Part shown: positions 40,978 through 50,923 of the stretch, in pieces
How positions within the stretch are numbered: the stretch's first letter is position 1
Layout of the letters: each line of letters begins with the position of its first letter
Source: Reyranellaceae bacterium
GTDB lineage: Bacteria > Pseudomonadota > Alphaproteobacteria > Reyranellales > Reyranellaceae
Assembly: GCA_022844045.1 (NCBI GenBank)
Contig: JALHMM010000005.1
Span: forward strand, 62,001 to 126,000
Length of the DNA stretch: 64,000 bases
Direction: 5' to 3'
Notes under the pieces: model-generated
What the model saw: only the letters and a program-made list of their open reading frames with translations
What the model was told of the DNA's origin: nothing
The model's database searches: none
Program-made: the position numbers and the translations under genes

Positions 40978-41991
40978 ATGGACGCCGTGACCGGATACGC
41001 CCCCCTCCTGGCCGACGAGCCCGATCCCGACGCCACGCCTCGGGCAGTGCCGGAAGTCGTGCGACAGATGTATGTCGCCGCCGACCGCTACGACTTCGTG
41101 ACCGCGCCTGATGGCGCCAAGCTGCGCTACGCCTTCTGGCGGGCCCGCACCGAGCGGCCGCGCGGCACCATCATGCTGCTCAACGGGCGCGGCGAGTTCA
41201 TCGAGAAATACGCCATCGAAATCGTCCCCGAGCTGCGCGCCCGCGGCTTCGCCATCTGGACCATGGACTGGCGCGGCCAGGGCTTGTCGGCGCGCTCGCT
41301 GCCCGACTCGCAGAAGGGTCATATCGACAGCTACGAGACCTACCTCGCGGACCTCGCCGCCTTCATCGACTTCGTCGCCGCCAGCGACACGCCCCGGCCG
41401 ATCGTGGCGCTGACCCACTCGATGGGCGCCCACAACCTTCTGCGCCATTTCGCCGAGCGCGGCGCCGGGCCGATCAAGGCCGGCGTCATGGTGGCGCCGA
41501 TGACGGGGCTGCGCAGCGAAGCGATCATCCGCGTGCTGCTCAGCATGCTGCCGGCCAAGCCGGCGATCGATCAGCGCTATTTCTACGGTGGCGCGCCGTT
41601 CCGCCTGGTCGGCCGCGAGTTCATCGGCAACAAGGTGACGCACGACCAGCGCCGCTTCCGCTTCGCCGAGGCGTGGTACGTCACCGATCCGCGCCTGCCG
41701 ATCGGCGGCCCGACCATCGGCTGGCTGCGCCAGTCGGTGAAGTCGATCCGTCAGCTGGTCGAGCCCAGCTACCTCGCGCGCATCACGACGCCGATGGTGA
41801 TCCTCAGCGCCAAGCAGGATCTGCTGGTCGACAGCCGCACTCACGCCGCGCTGGCGACGCGGCTGCCCAACGCCCAGGTCATCGATTTCCAGGGCGCGCG
41901 GCACGAGATCATGATGGAGACAGACAAGGTCCGCGCCCGATTCTGGACGGAGTTCGACCGCTTCACCGCCAAGCACGCGCCGCTGCGGTGA
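40978..41991 (+). CDS. Alpha/beta hydrolase, lysophospholipase/monoacylglycerol lipase type
   Basis: A 337-residue serine hydrolase of the Hydrolase_4 (PldB-like) group. IMLLNGRGEFIEKYAIEI forms the oxyanion region. The nucleophile elbow is LTHSMGAHN (Ser in GxSxG-like HSMGA), the aspartate lies in ILSAKQDLLVD and the histidine in FQGARHEIMME. No signal peptide. The ATG at 40978 has no ribosome site; a GTG nine codons upstream is open. It is divergent from the iron-binding protein gene and is followed by a large palindrome. Likely cleaves glycerolipid esters. Confidence 0.87.
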   Translation: MDAVTGYAPLLADEPDPDATPRAVPEVVRQMYVAADRYDFVTAPDGAKLRYAFWRARTERPRGTIMLLNGRGEFIEKYAIEIVPELRARGFAIWTMDWRGQGLSARSLPDSQKGHIDSYETYLADLAAFIDFVAASDTPRPIVALTHSMGAHNLLRHFAERGAGPIKAGVMVAPMTGLRSEAIIRVLLSMLPAKPAIDQRYFYGGAPFRLVGREFIGNKVTHDQRRFRFAEAWYVTDPRLPIGGPTIGWLRQSVKSIRQLVEPSYLARITTPMVILSAKQDLLVDSRTHAALATRLPNAQVIDFQGARHEIMMETDKVRARFWTEFDRFTAKHAPLR

Positions 41992-42004
41992 GGCCCACGC
42001 AATT

Positions 42005-42127
42005 ACCTTTCCCCCGGAGGGGGAAGGTGCCCGAAGGGCGGATGGGGGATGTCGAAGGCGAACTCCGAGTGCGTTGAGGCATCCCCCTTCCGGCGCTCCG
42101 CGCCACCTTCCCCCTCCGGGGGAAGGT
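42005..42127. repeat. Large intergenic palindrome, family 1 copy C
   Basis: The left end is ACCTTTCCCCCGGAGGGGGAAGGT and the right end ACCTTCCCCCTCCGGGGGAAGGT. Inner arms GGATGGGGGATGTCGAAGGC and GCATCCCCCTTCCGGC pair imperfectly. It lies between the convergent hydrolase and csoR genes. Confidence 0.92.
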
Positions 42128-42138
42128 AGAGCTTCGGC

Positions 42139-42414
42139 TCAGCGCTTGCGGCTGTCGAGCACGGCGATCAGTTCGTCGATGGTGCGCTGGCGCTCTTCCT
42201 TCGAGCCCTTGCCCATCGCGTGCGCCACGCAATGGCCGAGATGGTCGCGCAGGATCTCCTGCTCGACCTTGTCGAGCGCGGCGCGCACCGCGCCGATCTG
42301 CGTCAGCACGTCGATGCAGTAGCGGTCGGCCTCGACCATGCGCGCCACGCCGCGCACCTGGCCCTCGATGCGCGCCAAGCGCGCCAGACTCGATGTCCTG
42401 ACCTTGGCATCCAT
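42139..42414 (-). CDS. csoR: Copper-sensing repressor CsoR
   Basis: A 91-residue all-helical regulator of the CsoR/RcnR family that releases DNA when it binds Cu(I). The copper ligands are present in the CsoR C-H-C pattern: Cys33 (DRYCIDV), His58 and Cys62 (RDHLGHCV). RcnR or FrmR would need different residues. The N-terminal [12 protein letters not shown] is the family hallmark. Its ATG lies at the predicted transcription start of a promoter that shares its operator with copA, so it should repress itself and copA. Divergent from copA with 38 bases between the two start codons. Confidence 0.93.
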   Translation of the reverse strand: MDAKVRTSSLARLARIEGQVRGVARMVEADRYCIDVLTQIGAVRAALDKVEQEILRDHLGHCVAHAMGKGSKEERQRTIDELIAVLDSRKR

Positions 42415-42416
42415 CC

Positions 42417-42445
42417 TTGTACTATACCCCCGTAGGGTATATATC
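42417..42445 (+). promoter_or_regulatory. copA promoter
   Basis: TTGTAC (42417-42422), 17 bases, TATATC (42440-42445). The start would fall 7-8 bases later, at or next to the copA ATG (42453), predicting a leaderless message. The CsoR operator fills the spacer. Confidence 0.6.
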
Positions 42446-42449
42446 GCAA
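42421..42449 (-). promoter_or_regulatory. csoR promoter
   Basis: On the minus strand TTGCGA (42444-42449), 17 bases, TATAGT (42421-42426). The start would fall at or next to the csoR ATG (42414), again predicting a leaderless message. It overlaps the copA promoter almost completely in the opposite direction. Confidence 0.6.
42423..42441. promoter_or_regulatory. CsoR operator
   Basis: TATACCC-CCGTA-GGGTATA, a 19-base palindrome with the G/C tracts flanked by TATA that is typical of CsoR sites. It lies in the spacer of both divergent promoters. Confidence 0.8.
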
Positions 42450-42452
42450 GCC

Positions 42453-44740
<2,288 letters not shown>

Positions 44741-44744
<4 letters not shown>

Positions 44745-45031
44745 CGCAATTCAAGATGCAGCTTGCGGCCGACTGCCCGCGCCGCCCGCACCAGCGTGTC
44801 GAGAGTCACCGAGCTGTTGGCGGGATCCAGCAAACGGTCTAGCTGCGAACGGCTGGTATGCATGCGCTCCGCCAGCGCTGACTTGCTCAGCCCCTGCTCC
44901 TTCATCATCGAGTCCAGGGAACGCGCAAGAACGCGCTTGATCGCCTGCGCCGTCACCTCCGCATGGGTGCCGTCCTCGCGCAGGAAATCGTCGAACGACG
45001 ATCCGATCCGCCCCTTCGCCCTGCTGGTCAT
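44741..45031 (-). CDS. XRE-family antitoxin (HigA-like)
   Basis: A 96-residue protein with a helix-turn-helix of the Cro/XRE type near the C-terminus ([37 protein letters not shown], in two overlapping helices). The N-terminal ~40 residues include the segment [11 protein letters not shown] and probably bind the toxin. It overlaps the toxin gene by four bases (ATGA). It neutralises the partner toxin and is expected to bind the operator upstream of it. Toxin-first order is typical of higBA-like modules. Confidence 0.85.
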
Positions 45032-45366
45032 TCCCGCAACTCCTTCATGCGCTTCGCGGCCAATGCCAAATCGGCCGCCGGGGTCTTCTGCGTCTTCTTG
45101 ATGAAGGCGTGCAGCAACACCATCCGCCCATCAGCGACACAGAAGATCGTCCGCGCGATGCGCCCACGAACCAGGTCGCTGCGCACCTCCCACAACCCGC
45201 CACCCAACGCCCGGCAAAGCGGCATGCCGATCGGCCAGGAAAACTCGACATCCTTGATATCGACACCGATCCGGCGGCGATCCTCGATGTCGAGTTCACG
45301 CAACCAATCGCGGACGGGTTCCCGGCCGCTCGGCAAGGCGTAGAACGCCGCTGGAAGGCGCTTCAT
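45028..45366 (-). CDS. RelE/HigB-type toxin (Gp49-like, DUF891)
   Basis: A 112-residue protein of the phage-derived Gp49-like HigB toxin family, thought to cleave mRNA at the ribosome. Landmarks are LPSGREPVRDWLRELD, GGGLWEVRSDLVRGRIARTIF and VLLHAFIKKTQKTPAADLALA, with the late basic/aromatic residues of the RelE fold. Starts at ATG 45366 or 45375 are both possible, and a TTG at 45390 is open but unlikely. First gene of the pair; the antitoxin overlaps by four bases. A palindromic operator lies directly upstream. Confidence 0.85.
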   Translation of the reverse strand: MKRLPAAFYALPSGREPVRDWLRELDIEDRRRIGVDIKDVEFSWPIGMPLCRALGGGLWEVRSDLVRGRIARTIFCVADGRMVLLHAFIKKTQKTPAADLALAAKRMKELRE

Positions 45367-45383
45367 CGCCACCATGTGCGCTT

Positions 45384-45399
45384 GTACCAATTATGGTAC
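45384..45399. promoter_or_regulatory. Toxin-antitoxin operator overlapping -10
   Basis: GTACCA-ATTA-TGGTAC, an inverted repeat, lies 9-18 bases before the toxin start. On the minus strand it contains CATAAT, a good -10 hexamer, so bound antitoxin would block the promoter. Confidence 0.55.
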
Positions 45400-45426
45400 G
45401 AACGGGCAAGAGCAATCGAGCGCCCG

Positions 45427-46077
45427 CTAACGCAGGCGCACCAGCGTCTCGGCGTGGCGGACGGCGCAGGCAACGCCGTCGAGTATCGGTACGGGAATGC
45501 CGGCACGGAAGCTGTCGGCGAGGCCGGCGAGCGGACCGCCGCCCAGGATGATCGACGAGACCTCGCCGCGCGCGGCGATATCGCGACACGCCACCTCCAG
45601 CGCCGCGCCATGATCGATTGGCATCCGCGCGATATCGGTGACCGGCGCATCGAGGAAGAAACTGGTCGCCAGTCGCTCGGTCAGGCCGAGGCGACGCGCC
45701 ATCGTCTGGAACACGGGCAGCAGGGTCGAGGCCATCGACACGACGGCGAATCGATCGCCCATCATCGCGGCCGTCAGCAGCGCGCTCTCGGCGATGCCGA
45801 GGACCGGCCGCTTCGACAGGGCGCGCGCCTGCAGCAATCCCGGATCGGCGAAAGCGGCGACGATGATCGCGTCATAGGCCGGCCATTCGCGCGCGACGAC
45901 CTCGAGCGTGACGGCCTCGGCGGCGGCGGCCTGCTCGGGCAGACTGATATAGGGCACGCCGCGCGGCGCGCTGAGGCCCACGATCTCGGTGTCGGCCGAG
46001 GCATGGCGGCGCGCCTGCGCCACCATGCGATCGGTCACCGCCTGCGTCGTGTTGGGATTGTAGATCAGCAGCCGCAC
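45427..46077 (-). CDS. Asp/Glu/hydantoin racemase-family protein lacking both cysteines
   Basis: A 216-residue protein of the Asp/Glu/hydantoin racemase family. The N-terminus LLIYNPNTTQAVTDRM and the FxDPGL segment are diagnostic. Active hydantoin racemases use a cysteine just before FxDPG and another in a VLGCAGM motif. Here these read IIVAAFADPGLL (Ala at about residue 75) and SIILGGGPLAGL (Gly at about 180), so both are missing. A cysteine at GVACAVRHAE is elsewhere. Start is GTG at 46077, just after the SDR stop. It ends the leftward TauD-hydrolase-SDR group. It may be a non-racemising relative. Confidence 0.82.
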   Translation of the reverse strand: MRLLIYNPNTTQAVTDRMVAQARRHASADTEIVGLSAPRGVPYISLPEQAAAAEAVTLEVVAREWPAYDAIIVAAFADPGLLQARALSKRPVLGIAESALLTAAMMGDRFAVVSMASTLLPVFQTMARRLGLTERLATSFFLDAPVTDIARMPIDHGAALEVACRDIAARGEVSSIILGGGPLAGLADSFRAGIPVPILDGVACAVRHAETLVRLR

Positions 46078-46082
46078 GGCGC

Positions 46083-46868
46083 TCAGGCGCCCAGCAGCTG
46101 GCCACCGTCGACGGCGATCATCTGGCCGGTGACCCAGTTGGCCAGCGGCGAGGCGAGGAACATCGCGACGCTGGCGATCTCCTCGGGAAGGCCCAGGCGG
46201 CCGAACGGGATGCTCTTGTGGATCGCATTGTAGAGCTGTGGCGCATCGGTCTTGCGTTTGTCCCACACGCCACCGGGAAACTCGATCGATCCCGGCGCGA
46301 TGCAGTTCACCCGGATGTTCTTGCGCGCCAAGGTCGCCGCCTGCGAGAGCGTGTAGTGGATCATCGCCGCCTTCACCGCGCCGTAAGGCGGCTGGCGGCC
46401 CGCCGGCCGCAGGCCGGAGATCGACGACATGTTGATGATCGAGGCGCCGGCCTTGCCGCCATTGACGTCGTTTGCCGCTCCGGCCTTCTCAAGGTACGGC
46501 AGCGCCGCGTGCGAGGCGCGCACCATCGCCATGACGTCGACGTTGAGACCGACGGCCCAGCCCGCTTCGTCGTCGGTCGAGCCGAAGCCCGAGGCGTTGT
46601 TGACCAGCACGTCGATGCCGCCCAGCGCCTTGGCCGCGGCCTCGATGTATCCCTTGATCGCCGCGGCGTCGCCGAGATCGCAGCTCGCCGCGTGCGCTTT
46701 GTGTTTGGACTTCGCGATCTCCGTCCGCGTTTCCTCCAACGCCTTGGGTTCGCGCGCGCAGATCGAAACGTCGGCGCCCGCCTGCGCGAAGCCCAGCGCG
46801 ATCGAACGGCCAATGCCGCGTGAACCGCCGCAGACGACGACGCGACGGCCAGTGAAATCGAAACTCAT
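46083..46868 (-). CDS. Short-chain dehydrogenase/reductase (SDR)
   Basis: A 261-residue NAD(P)-dependent oxidoreductase. Seen: GGSRGIGRSIALGFAQAG at the N-terminus, NNASG, the catalytic serine in NMSSISG, and PYGAVKAAM containing the Tyr-x-x-x-Lys pair. NCIAPGSIEFPGG and the terminal VTGQMIAVDGGQ follow. A short insert (EKAGAANDVNGGKAGAS) before the active serine is longer than usual. Downstream of the alpha/beta hydrolase by 9 bases and followed 5 bases later by the racemase-like gene, so co-transcription is likely. Substrate unknown. Confidence 0.88.
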   Translation of the reverse strand: MSFDFTGRRVVVCGGSRGIGRSIALGFAQAGADVSICAREPKALEETRTEIAKSKHKAHAASCDLGDAAAIKGYIEAAAKALGGIDVLVNNASGFGSTDDEAGWAVGLNVDVMAMVRASHAALPYLEKAGAANDVNGGKAGASIINMSSISGLRPAGRQPPYGAVKAAMIHYTLSQAATLARKNIRVNCIAPGSIEFPGGVWDKRKTDAPQLYNAIHKSIPFGRLGLPEEIASVAMFLASPLANWVTGQMIAVDGGQLLGA

Positions 46869-46877
46869 GATGGTCCT

Positions 46878-47636
46878 CTACTTGAGTCCGCCGAGGAAGC
46901 TCTCGACGGCACGGTTGAACGCAGCGGGCTGATGCAGATTGGCGGCGTGGCCGGCGGCGGGGATCACGACCTTCGACGCGCCGGGGATCTTGGCCGCCAT
47001 GTAGTCGGTGGCGGCGAGGAAGTTGGTGTCGTCGGCGCCGACCAGCACCAAGGTCGGGACCTTCACACTGTCGAGCGAGCGGATCACGCGATCGTTCTCT
47101 TGCGCCAGCATGCCGCGCGCCGCGCCGGCGAGGCCCGAGGCGTCGCGATGTTGGCTCAGGCGCACCTCGTCGCTGCCGCCCAAAGCCGCCAGCCCACGCG
47201 CATCGAGATCGGCGGCGCGCTTGTGCGCCGTGGCGTTCCACGCCGCGCGCGCCTCGTCCTTCTTGAAGCCCGGGCCGGTGTCGAAGAGTATCAGCGCGCG
47301 CGTCATGCCGGGATGCGTGGCGTGGAAGGCGAGCGACATGTAGCCGCCCAGCGACAGGCCGGCGATCACCGCGCTCTTCTCGCCGCAGGCCGCGAGGATC
47401 GCCGCCATGTCGCCGACCGTCAGCGCTTCCGAGTACTTCGCGCCATCGGTCGGGTAGTCGCTCTGGCCATGCCCGCGCATGTCCCAGACGATGACCTTGT
47501 AGCGGTCCTTCAGCGCCGCCACCTGACCGTCCCACATCTTCGACGTGGCGCTGTAGCCATGGCTCAGCAGCACCGCCGGCCCGGCGCCGTGCACCTGATA
47601 GTGGAGCTTCACGCCGTCGCGATCGAGCGTCGCCAT
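46878..47636 (-). CDS. Alpha/beta hydrolase
   Basis: A 252-residue soluble hydrolase. VLLSHGYSATSKMW is the oxyanion loop, IAGLSLGGYM holds the nucleophile serine (about Ser95), VLVGADDTNF the acid and PAAGHAANLHQP the histidine. The N-terminus MATLDRDGVKLHYQVHG is typical of the 3-oxoadipate enol-lactonase/epoxide hydrolase-like group. The ATG at 47636 follows GGGAGGGAAG; the upstream open frame is shadow of the dioxygenase. It is the second gene of the TauD-hydrolase-SDR-racemase group. Confidence 0.88.
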   Translation of the reverse strand: MATLDRDGVKLHYQVHGAGPAVLLSHGYSATSKMWDGQVAALKDRYKVIVWDMRGHGQSDYPTDGAKYSEALTVGDMAAILAACGEKSAVIAGLSLGGYMSLAFHATHPGMTRALILFDTGPGFKKDEARAAWNATAHKRAADLDARGLAALGGSDEVRLSQHRDASGLAGAARGMLAQENDRVIRSLDSVKVPTLVLVGADDTNFLAATDYMAAKIPGASKVVIPAAGHAANLHQPAAFNRAVESFLGGLK

Positions 47637-47656
47637 CGGTCTTCCCTCCCCTTCGA

Positions 47657-48520
47657 TCACTGCGGCACGGTCGGCTGGTCGCCGGCGATCGTCGTGCGCT
47701 GCATCAGCCGCTTGTGCTTGATCGTGTCGTACTTGGTGGCGCGATGCACCACGGCACGATTGTCCCACAGCACGCTGTCGCCCTCGCGCCACTTGTGGGC
47801 GAAGCAGAATTCGGGCTTCAGGGCCGTCGCCGTCAGCTCGTTGAGCAGCGCGCGGCCCTCTTCGATCGGCCAGCCGACGACATGCGAAGCGTGCGCGCCG
47901 AGATAGAGCGCCTTGCGGCCGTTGATCGGATTGATGCGCCACATGCGCTGCTTGGCGCCCGGCAACTCGGCGCGCATCTCATCGGTCAGCACCGAGGCGT
48001 CGACCAAGCCGCGGGAATGGATCAGGGAATGCTCGACCACCAGCGGCTCGATCTTCGCCTTCATCTCCGCGCTGAGCGAGTCATAGGCCGCGCGCATGCT
48101 GCAGAACTCGGTGTCGCCACCCTCCGGCGGCACGATGCGCGCCGTCAGCATCGAGCACAGCGAGGGGATGTGCTTGAACGAGCTGTCGGAGTGCCAGAAG
48201 TAGTTGGCGAGCTGGTAGATCATGCGGCGATCCTCCGGCGGGATCACCGTGCCGGTCTTGATGTCGAGGTTGGATTGGCGCGCGAAGGGCGTGCCGACGC
48301 CGGGGTTGGCCTTGCCGGCGATCTCCAGCGGACCGAACATCTCGCTGAAGCGGATCTGTCGCTCATCGTCCATCGGCATGTCGCGGAAGATCAGCACCGA
48401 GTGCTCTTCGAAAGCGGCACGGATCTCGCCGAACTCGCGGGCGGAAACCGGCTCGCGGATGTCGACGCCGGAAACCTCGGCGCCGAACAGCGGGTGGATC
48501 TTGCGAACGGTGACGGGCAT
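47657..48520 (-). CDS. TauD/TfdA family 2-oxoglutarate-dependent dioxygenase
   Basis: A 287-residue non-heme Fe(II) oxygenase. The metal triad is visible as the HxD of FWHSDSSFK and the late histidine in NRAVVHRATKYD, with the 2-oxoglutarate-binding arginine in the final KRLMQRTTIAG. The N-terminal HPLFGAEVSGVDIREP and VLIFRDMPMDDERQIRFSEMFG are family standard. Closest in motif to 2,4-D/alpha-ketoglutarate (TfdA-like) enzymes, which open ether or sulfonate substrates. First gene of the leftward group. ATG at 48520 has GAGGAACG upstream. Substrate is not indicated. Confidence 0.9.
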   Translation of the reverse strand: MPVTVRKIHPLFGAEVSGVDIREPVSAREFGEIRAAFEEHSVLIFRDMPMDDERQIRFSEMFGPLEIAGKANPGVGTPFARQSNLDIKTGTVIPPEDRRMIYQLANYFWHSDSSFKHIPSLCSMLTARIVPPEGGDTEFCSMRAAYDSLSAEMKAKIEPLVVEHSLIHSRGLVDASVLTDEMRAELPGAKQRMWRINPINGRKALYLGAHASHVVGWPIEEGRALLNELTATALKPEFCFAHKWREGDSVLWDNRAVVHRATKYDTIKHKRLMQRTTIAGDQPTVPQ

Positions 48521-48670
48521 GCGGGCGTTCCTCAGCCGCGCTCTGCGGCGCGCGGGCGGCAGTGAACCACCCGACGGCCGGCGCCACAACTCGCGCGGCA
48601 CAGGTCTGCCCTGCGAACCGGCGGCCTCGACGGCGGCCGGCTGGCATGGAACCATCCCGGCAGCAGGGTT

Positions 48671-48771
48671 GTCGTCCTGAGCGAAGCGAAGGACCTTGCG
48701 GTGGCGCCAACGGATATGGCGCATCGATCTGGCCGCGATACCGCAAGGTCCTTCGCTCCGCTCAGGACGAC
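48671..48771. repeat. Large REP-like palindrome, family 4
   Basis: Arms of 31 bases (48671-48701 and 48741-48771, beginning GTCGTCCTGAGCGAAGCGAA) match with one mismatch around a 39-base loop. It lies in the 275-base divergent spacer between the dioxygenase and serine hydrolase genes; no small gene is seen there. Confidence 0.9.
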
Positions 48772-48795
48772 GCTGTTTGAAGAAGGACTCACATC

Positions 48796-50019
48796 ATGAA
48801 CATGGCCAGCGGCATCGCGCCCGAGGACACCGGTCTTTCCAGCAAGCGGCTGAAGCTCATCGAGGGTTGGGCCGACGCGCTCGTGGCGAGCAAGAAGCTC
48901 GCCGGCCTGACCACCGTGGTGGCACGGCGCGGCAAGATCGCCCATCACCACATCGCGGGCGTCGCCGACATCGCGCGCGGCACCAAGATGACGCCGGACA
49001 CCATCTTCCGCATCTACTCGATGACCAAGCCGCTGACCTCGGTCGCGATCATGACGCTGTACGAGGAAGGCCGCTTCCAGCTCGACGACCCGATCAGCAA
49101 GGTCGCGCCGATGTTCAAGAACCCGCGCGTCGCCGCCGGCGGCATGCGCGGCAAGATCGACACCGTGCCGGCCCAGCGCGAGATCACCTACCGCGACCTG
49201 CTGACGCACACCTCGGGCATCACCTACGGCTTCATGGAGGCCAACACGGTCGACGCGGTCTATCGCAAGGTCGGCATCGACTTCCAGACCGCCAAGGTCA
49301 GCCTCGAGGAGATGTGTGCCCGTCTCGCCGGCATCCCGCTGATCGCGCAGCCCGGCGCCGAGTGGAACTACAGCAACGCCACCGACGTGCTGGGTTATCT
49401 CGTGCAGGTGATCTCGGGCCAGCGCTTCGATGACTTCCTCGCCGAGCGCATCATCAAGCCGCTGGGCATGGTCGACACCGCCTTCTACGTGCCCGAGGAC
49501 AAGCTCGGCCGCTTCGCCGCGAACTACAACGTCGAGGCCGACGGCTCGCTGAAGCTGATCGACGATCCGCAGAAGAGCTCGTTCGCCGTGAAGCGCGACA
49601 TCGTCTCGGGCGGCGGCGGCCTGTGCTCGACGGCGTCCGATTACATGCGCTTCGCCCAGATGATGCTGAACAAGGGCGAGCTGAACGGCGTGCGCCTGCT
49701 GGGCCGCAAGACGGTCGAGCTGATGACCGCCAACCATCTGCGCGGCGACATGGCCGACATGGGCCAGCCGCGCTTCAGCGAGTCGAGCTACGAGGGCATC
49801 GGCTTCGGCCTGGGCTTCTCGGTCATGCTCGATCCGGCCAAGGCGCAGATCCTCGGCACGCCGGGCGAATACGCCTGGGGCGGTGCCGCCAGCACCGCCT
49901 TCTGGGTCGATCCCGCGGAGGAGATGATCGTGCTGCTGATGACGCAGGCGATGCCGTCCTCCGCCTACGCGATCCGCCGCGAGCTGCGCGTGCTCACCTA
50001 CCAGGCGGTGATCGACTGA
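48796..50019 (+). CDS. Serine hydrolase of the class C beta-lactamase/EstB family
   Basis: A 407-residue cytoplasmic enzyme with the penicillin-binding fold. The catalytic serine and lysine are in YSMTK (about Ser75, Lys78), the tyrosine motif is WNYSNATDVLGYL, and the C-terminal third motif is around EYAWGGAASTAFWVDP. This pattern is that of EstB-like esterases rather than of true beta-lactamases, and no signal peptide is present. RDLLTHTSGITYG is also diagnostic. Followed by an alpha/beta hydrolase and an LLM enzyme in the same direction, with one repeat between. Confidence 0.9.
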   Translation: MNMASGIAPEDTGLSSKRLKLIEGWADALVASKKLAGLTTVVARRGKIAHHHIAGVADIARGTKMTPDTIFRIYSMTKPLTSVAIMTLYEEGRFQLDDPISKVAPMFKNPRVAAGGMRGKIDTVPAQREITYRDLLTHTSGITYGFMEANTVDAVYRKVGIDFQTAKVSLEEMCARLAGIPLIAQPGAEWNYSNATDVLGYLVQVISGQRFDDFLAERIIKPLGMVDTAFYVPEDKLGRFAANYNVEADGSLKLIDDPQKSSFAVKRDIVSGGGGLCSTASDYMRFAQMMLNKGELNGVRLLGRKTVELMTANHLRGDMADMGQPRFSESSYEGIGFGLGFSVMLDPAKAQILGTPGEYAWGGAASTAFWVDPAEEMIVLLMTQAMPSSAYAIRRELRVLTYQAVID

Positions 50020-50027
50020 CACACTCA

Positions 50028-50137
50028 CCTCATGCTGAGGAGGCCGCAACGCGGCCGTCTCGAAGCATGGGCAACAGACTCGGTGCGGATGCCCACCCTT
50101 CGAGACGCGTCGCCGCGCGACGCTCCTCAGGGTGAGG
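50028..50137. repeat. Large intergenic palindrome, family 2 copy 1
   Basis: Starts CCTCATGCTGAGGAGGCCGC and ends CTCCTCAGGGTGAGG. Inner arms CGTCTCGAAG(CATGGG) and CCCACCCTTCGAGACG pair. It lies between serine hydrolase and alpha/beta hydrolase genes. A second copy is at 53156. Confidence 0.88.
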
Positions 50138-50153
50138 TTGGAGCGGAAGGCGA

Positions 50154-50912
50154 ATGCTGAGCGTATCAGGCGTGGATCTCGACATAGTGGAGCGCGGCCA
50201 GGGACGGCCGCTGCTCTTCCTGCATGCCGGCGAAGGGTTGTGGCCGGAGCGGCCATGGCTCGACGCGCTGGCGCAGCGCTTCCGCGTCATCGCGCCGGTG
50301 CATCCCGGCTGGGGCCGCTCGGCGCTGCCGGACTGGATGTCCACGGTCGACGACATCGCCTACCTCTATCTCGACCTCGCCAAGCAACTCGACCTCAAGG
50401 ACGCGATCCTCGTCGGCAATTGCTTCGGCGGCTGGGTCGCGGCCGAGATGGCGGTGCGCGATACGCGGCGCTTCGGCAAGCTCGTGCTCGCGGCACCGCT
50501 GGGCGCCAAGTTCGGCGGCCTGCACGATCGCGACATCGCCGACATGCATGGCATGGCGCGTGCCGAGGTCGAAAAGCTCGCCTGGGCCGATCCGGCGCGC
50601 GGCGCGGTCGATCACACCAAGATGCCGGAGACCGAGATCGCCGGCATCGTGCGCGGACGCGAGGCCTTCGCGCTGTTCGGCTGGAAGCCCTACATGCACA
50701 ATCCCAGGCTCACGCGCTGGCTGCATCGCATCGATATCGCGACGTTGGTGCTCTGGGGCGAGCGGGATCGGATCGTGAAACCCGAGCTCGGTGCCAAGTG
50801 GCGCGAAACGATCGAGGGCGCCAAGCTCGAGTCGATCGCCGATGCCGGCCACTTCCCGCACTGGGAACAGCCCAGGGCTTTCGCCGACCGCATCACGGCC
50901 TTCGCGCAGTAG
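50154..50912 (+). CDS. Alpha/beta hydrolase with cysteine nucleophile
   Basis: A 252-residue alpha/beta hydrolase. The nucleophile elbow reads VGNCFGGWVA, so the usual serine is cysteine (about Cys90), as in dienelactone hydrolase. The rest is normal: LFLHAGEGLWPER as the oxyanion region, VLWGERDRIVKP with the acid and ADAGHFPHWEQP with the histidine. It sits 11 bases before the LLM flavin enzyme gene, so the two are surely co-transcribed. A cysteine nucleophile favours lactones, thioesters or C-C bond cleavage over ordinary esters; which applies here is unknown. Confidence 0.87.
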   Translation: MLSVSGVDLDIVERGQGRPLLFLHAGEGLWPERPWLDALAQRFRVIAPVHPGWGRSALPDWMSTVDDIAYLYLDLAKQLDLKDAILVGNCFGGWVAAEMAVRDTRRFGKLVLAAPLGAKFGGLHDRDIADMHGMARAEVEKLAWADPARGAVDHTKMPETEIAGIVRGREAFALFGWKPYMHNPRLTRWLHRIDIATLVLWGERDRIVKPELGAKWRETIEGAKLESIADAGHFPHWEQPRAFADRITAFAQ

Positions 50913-50923
50913 AGGAGAACACC

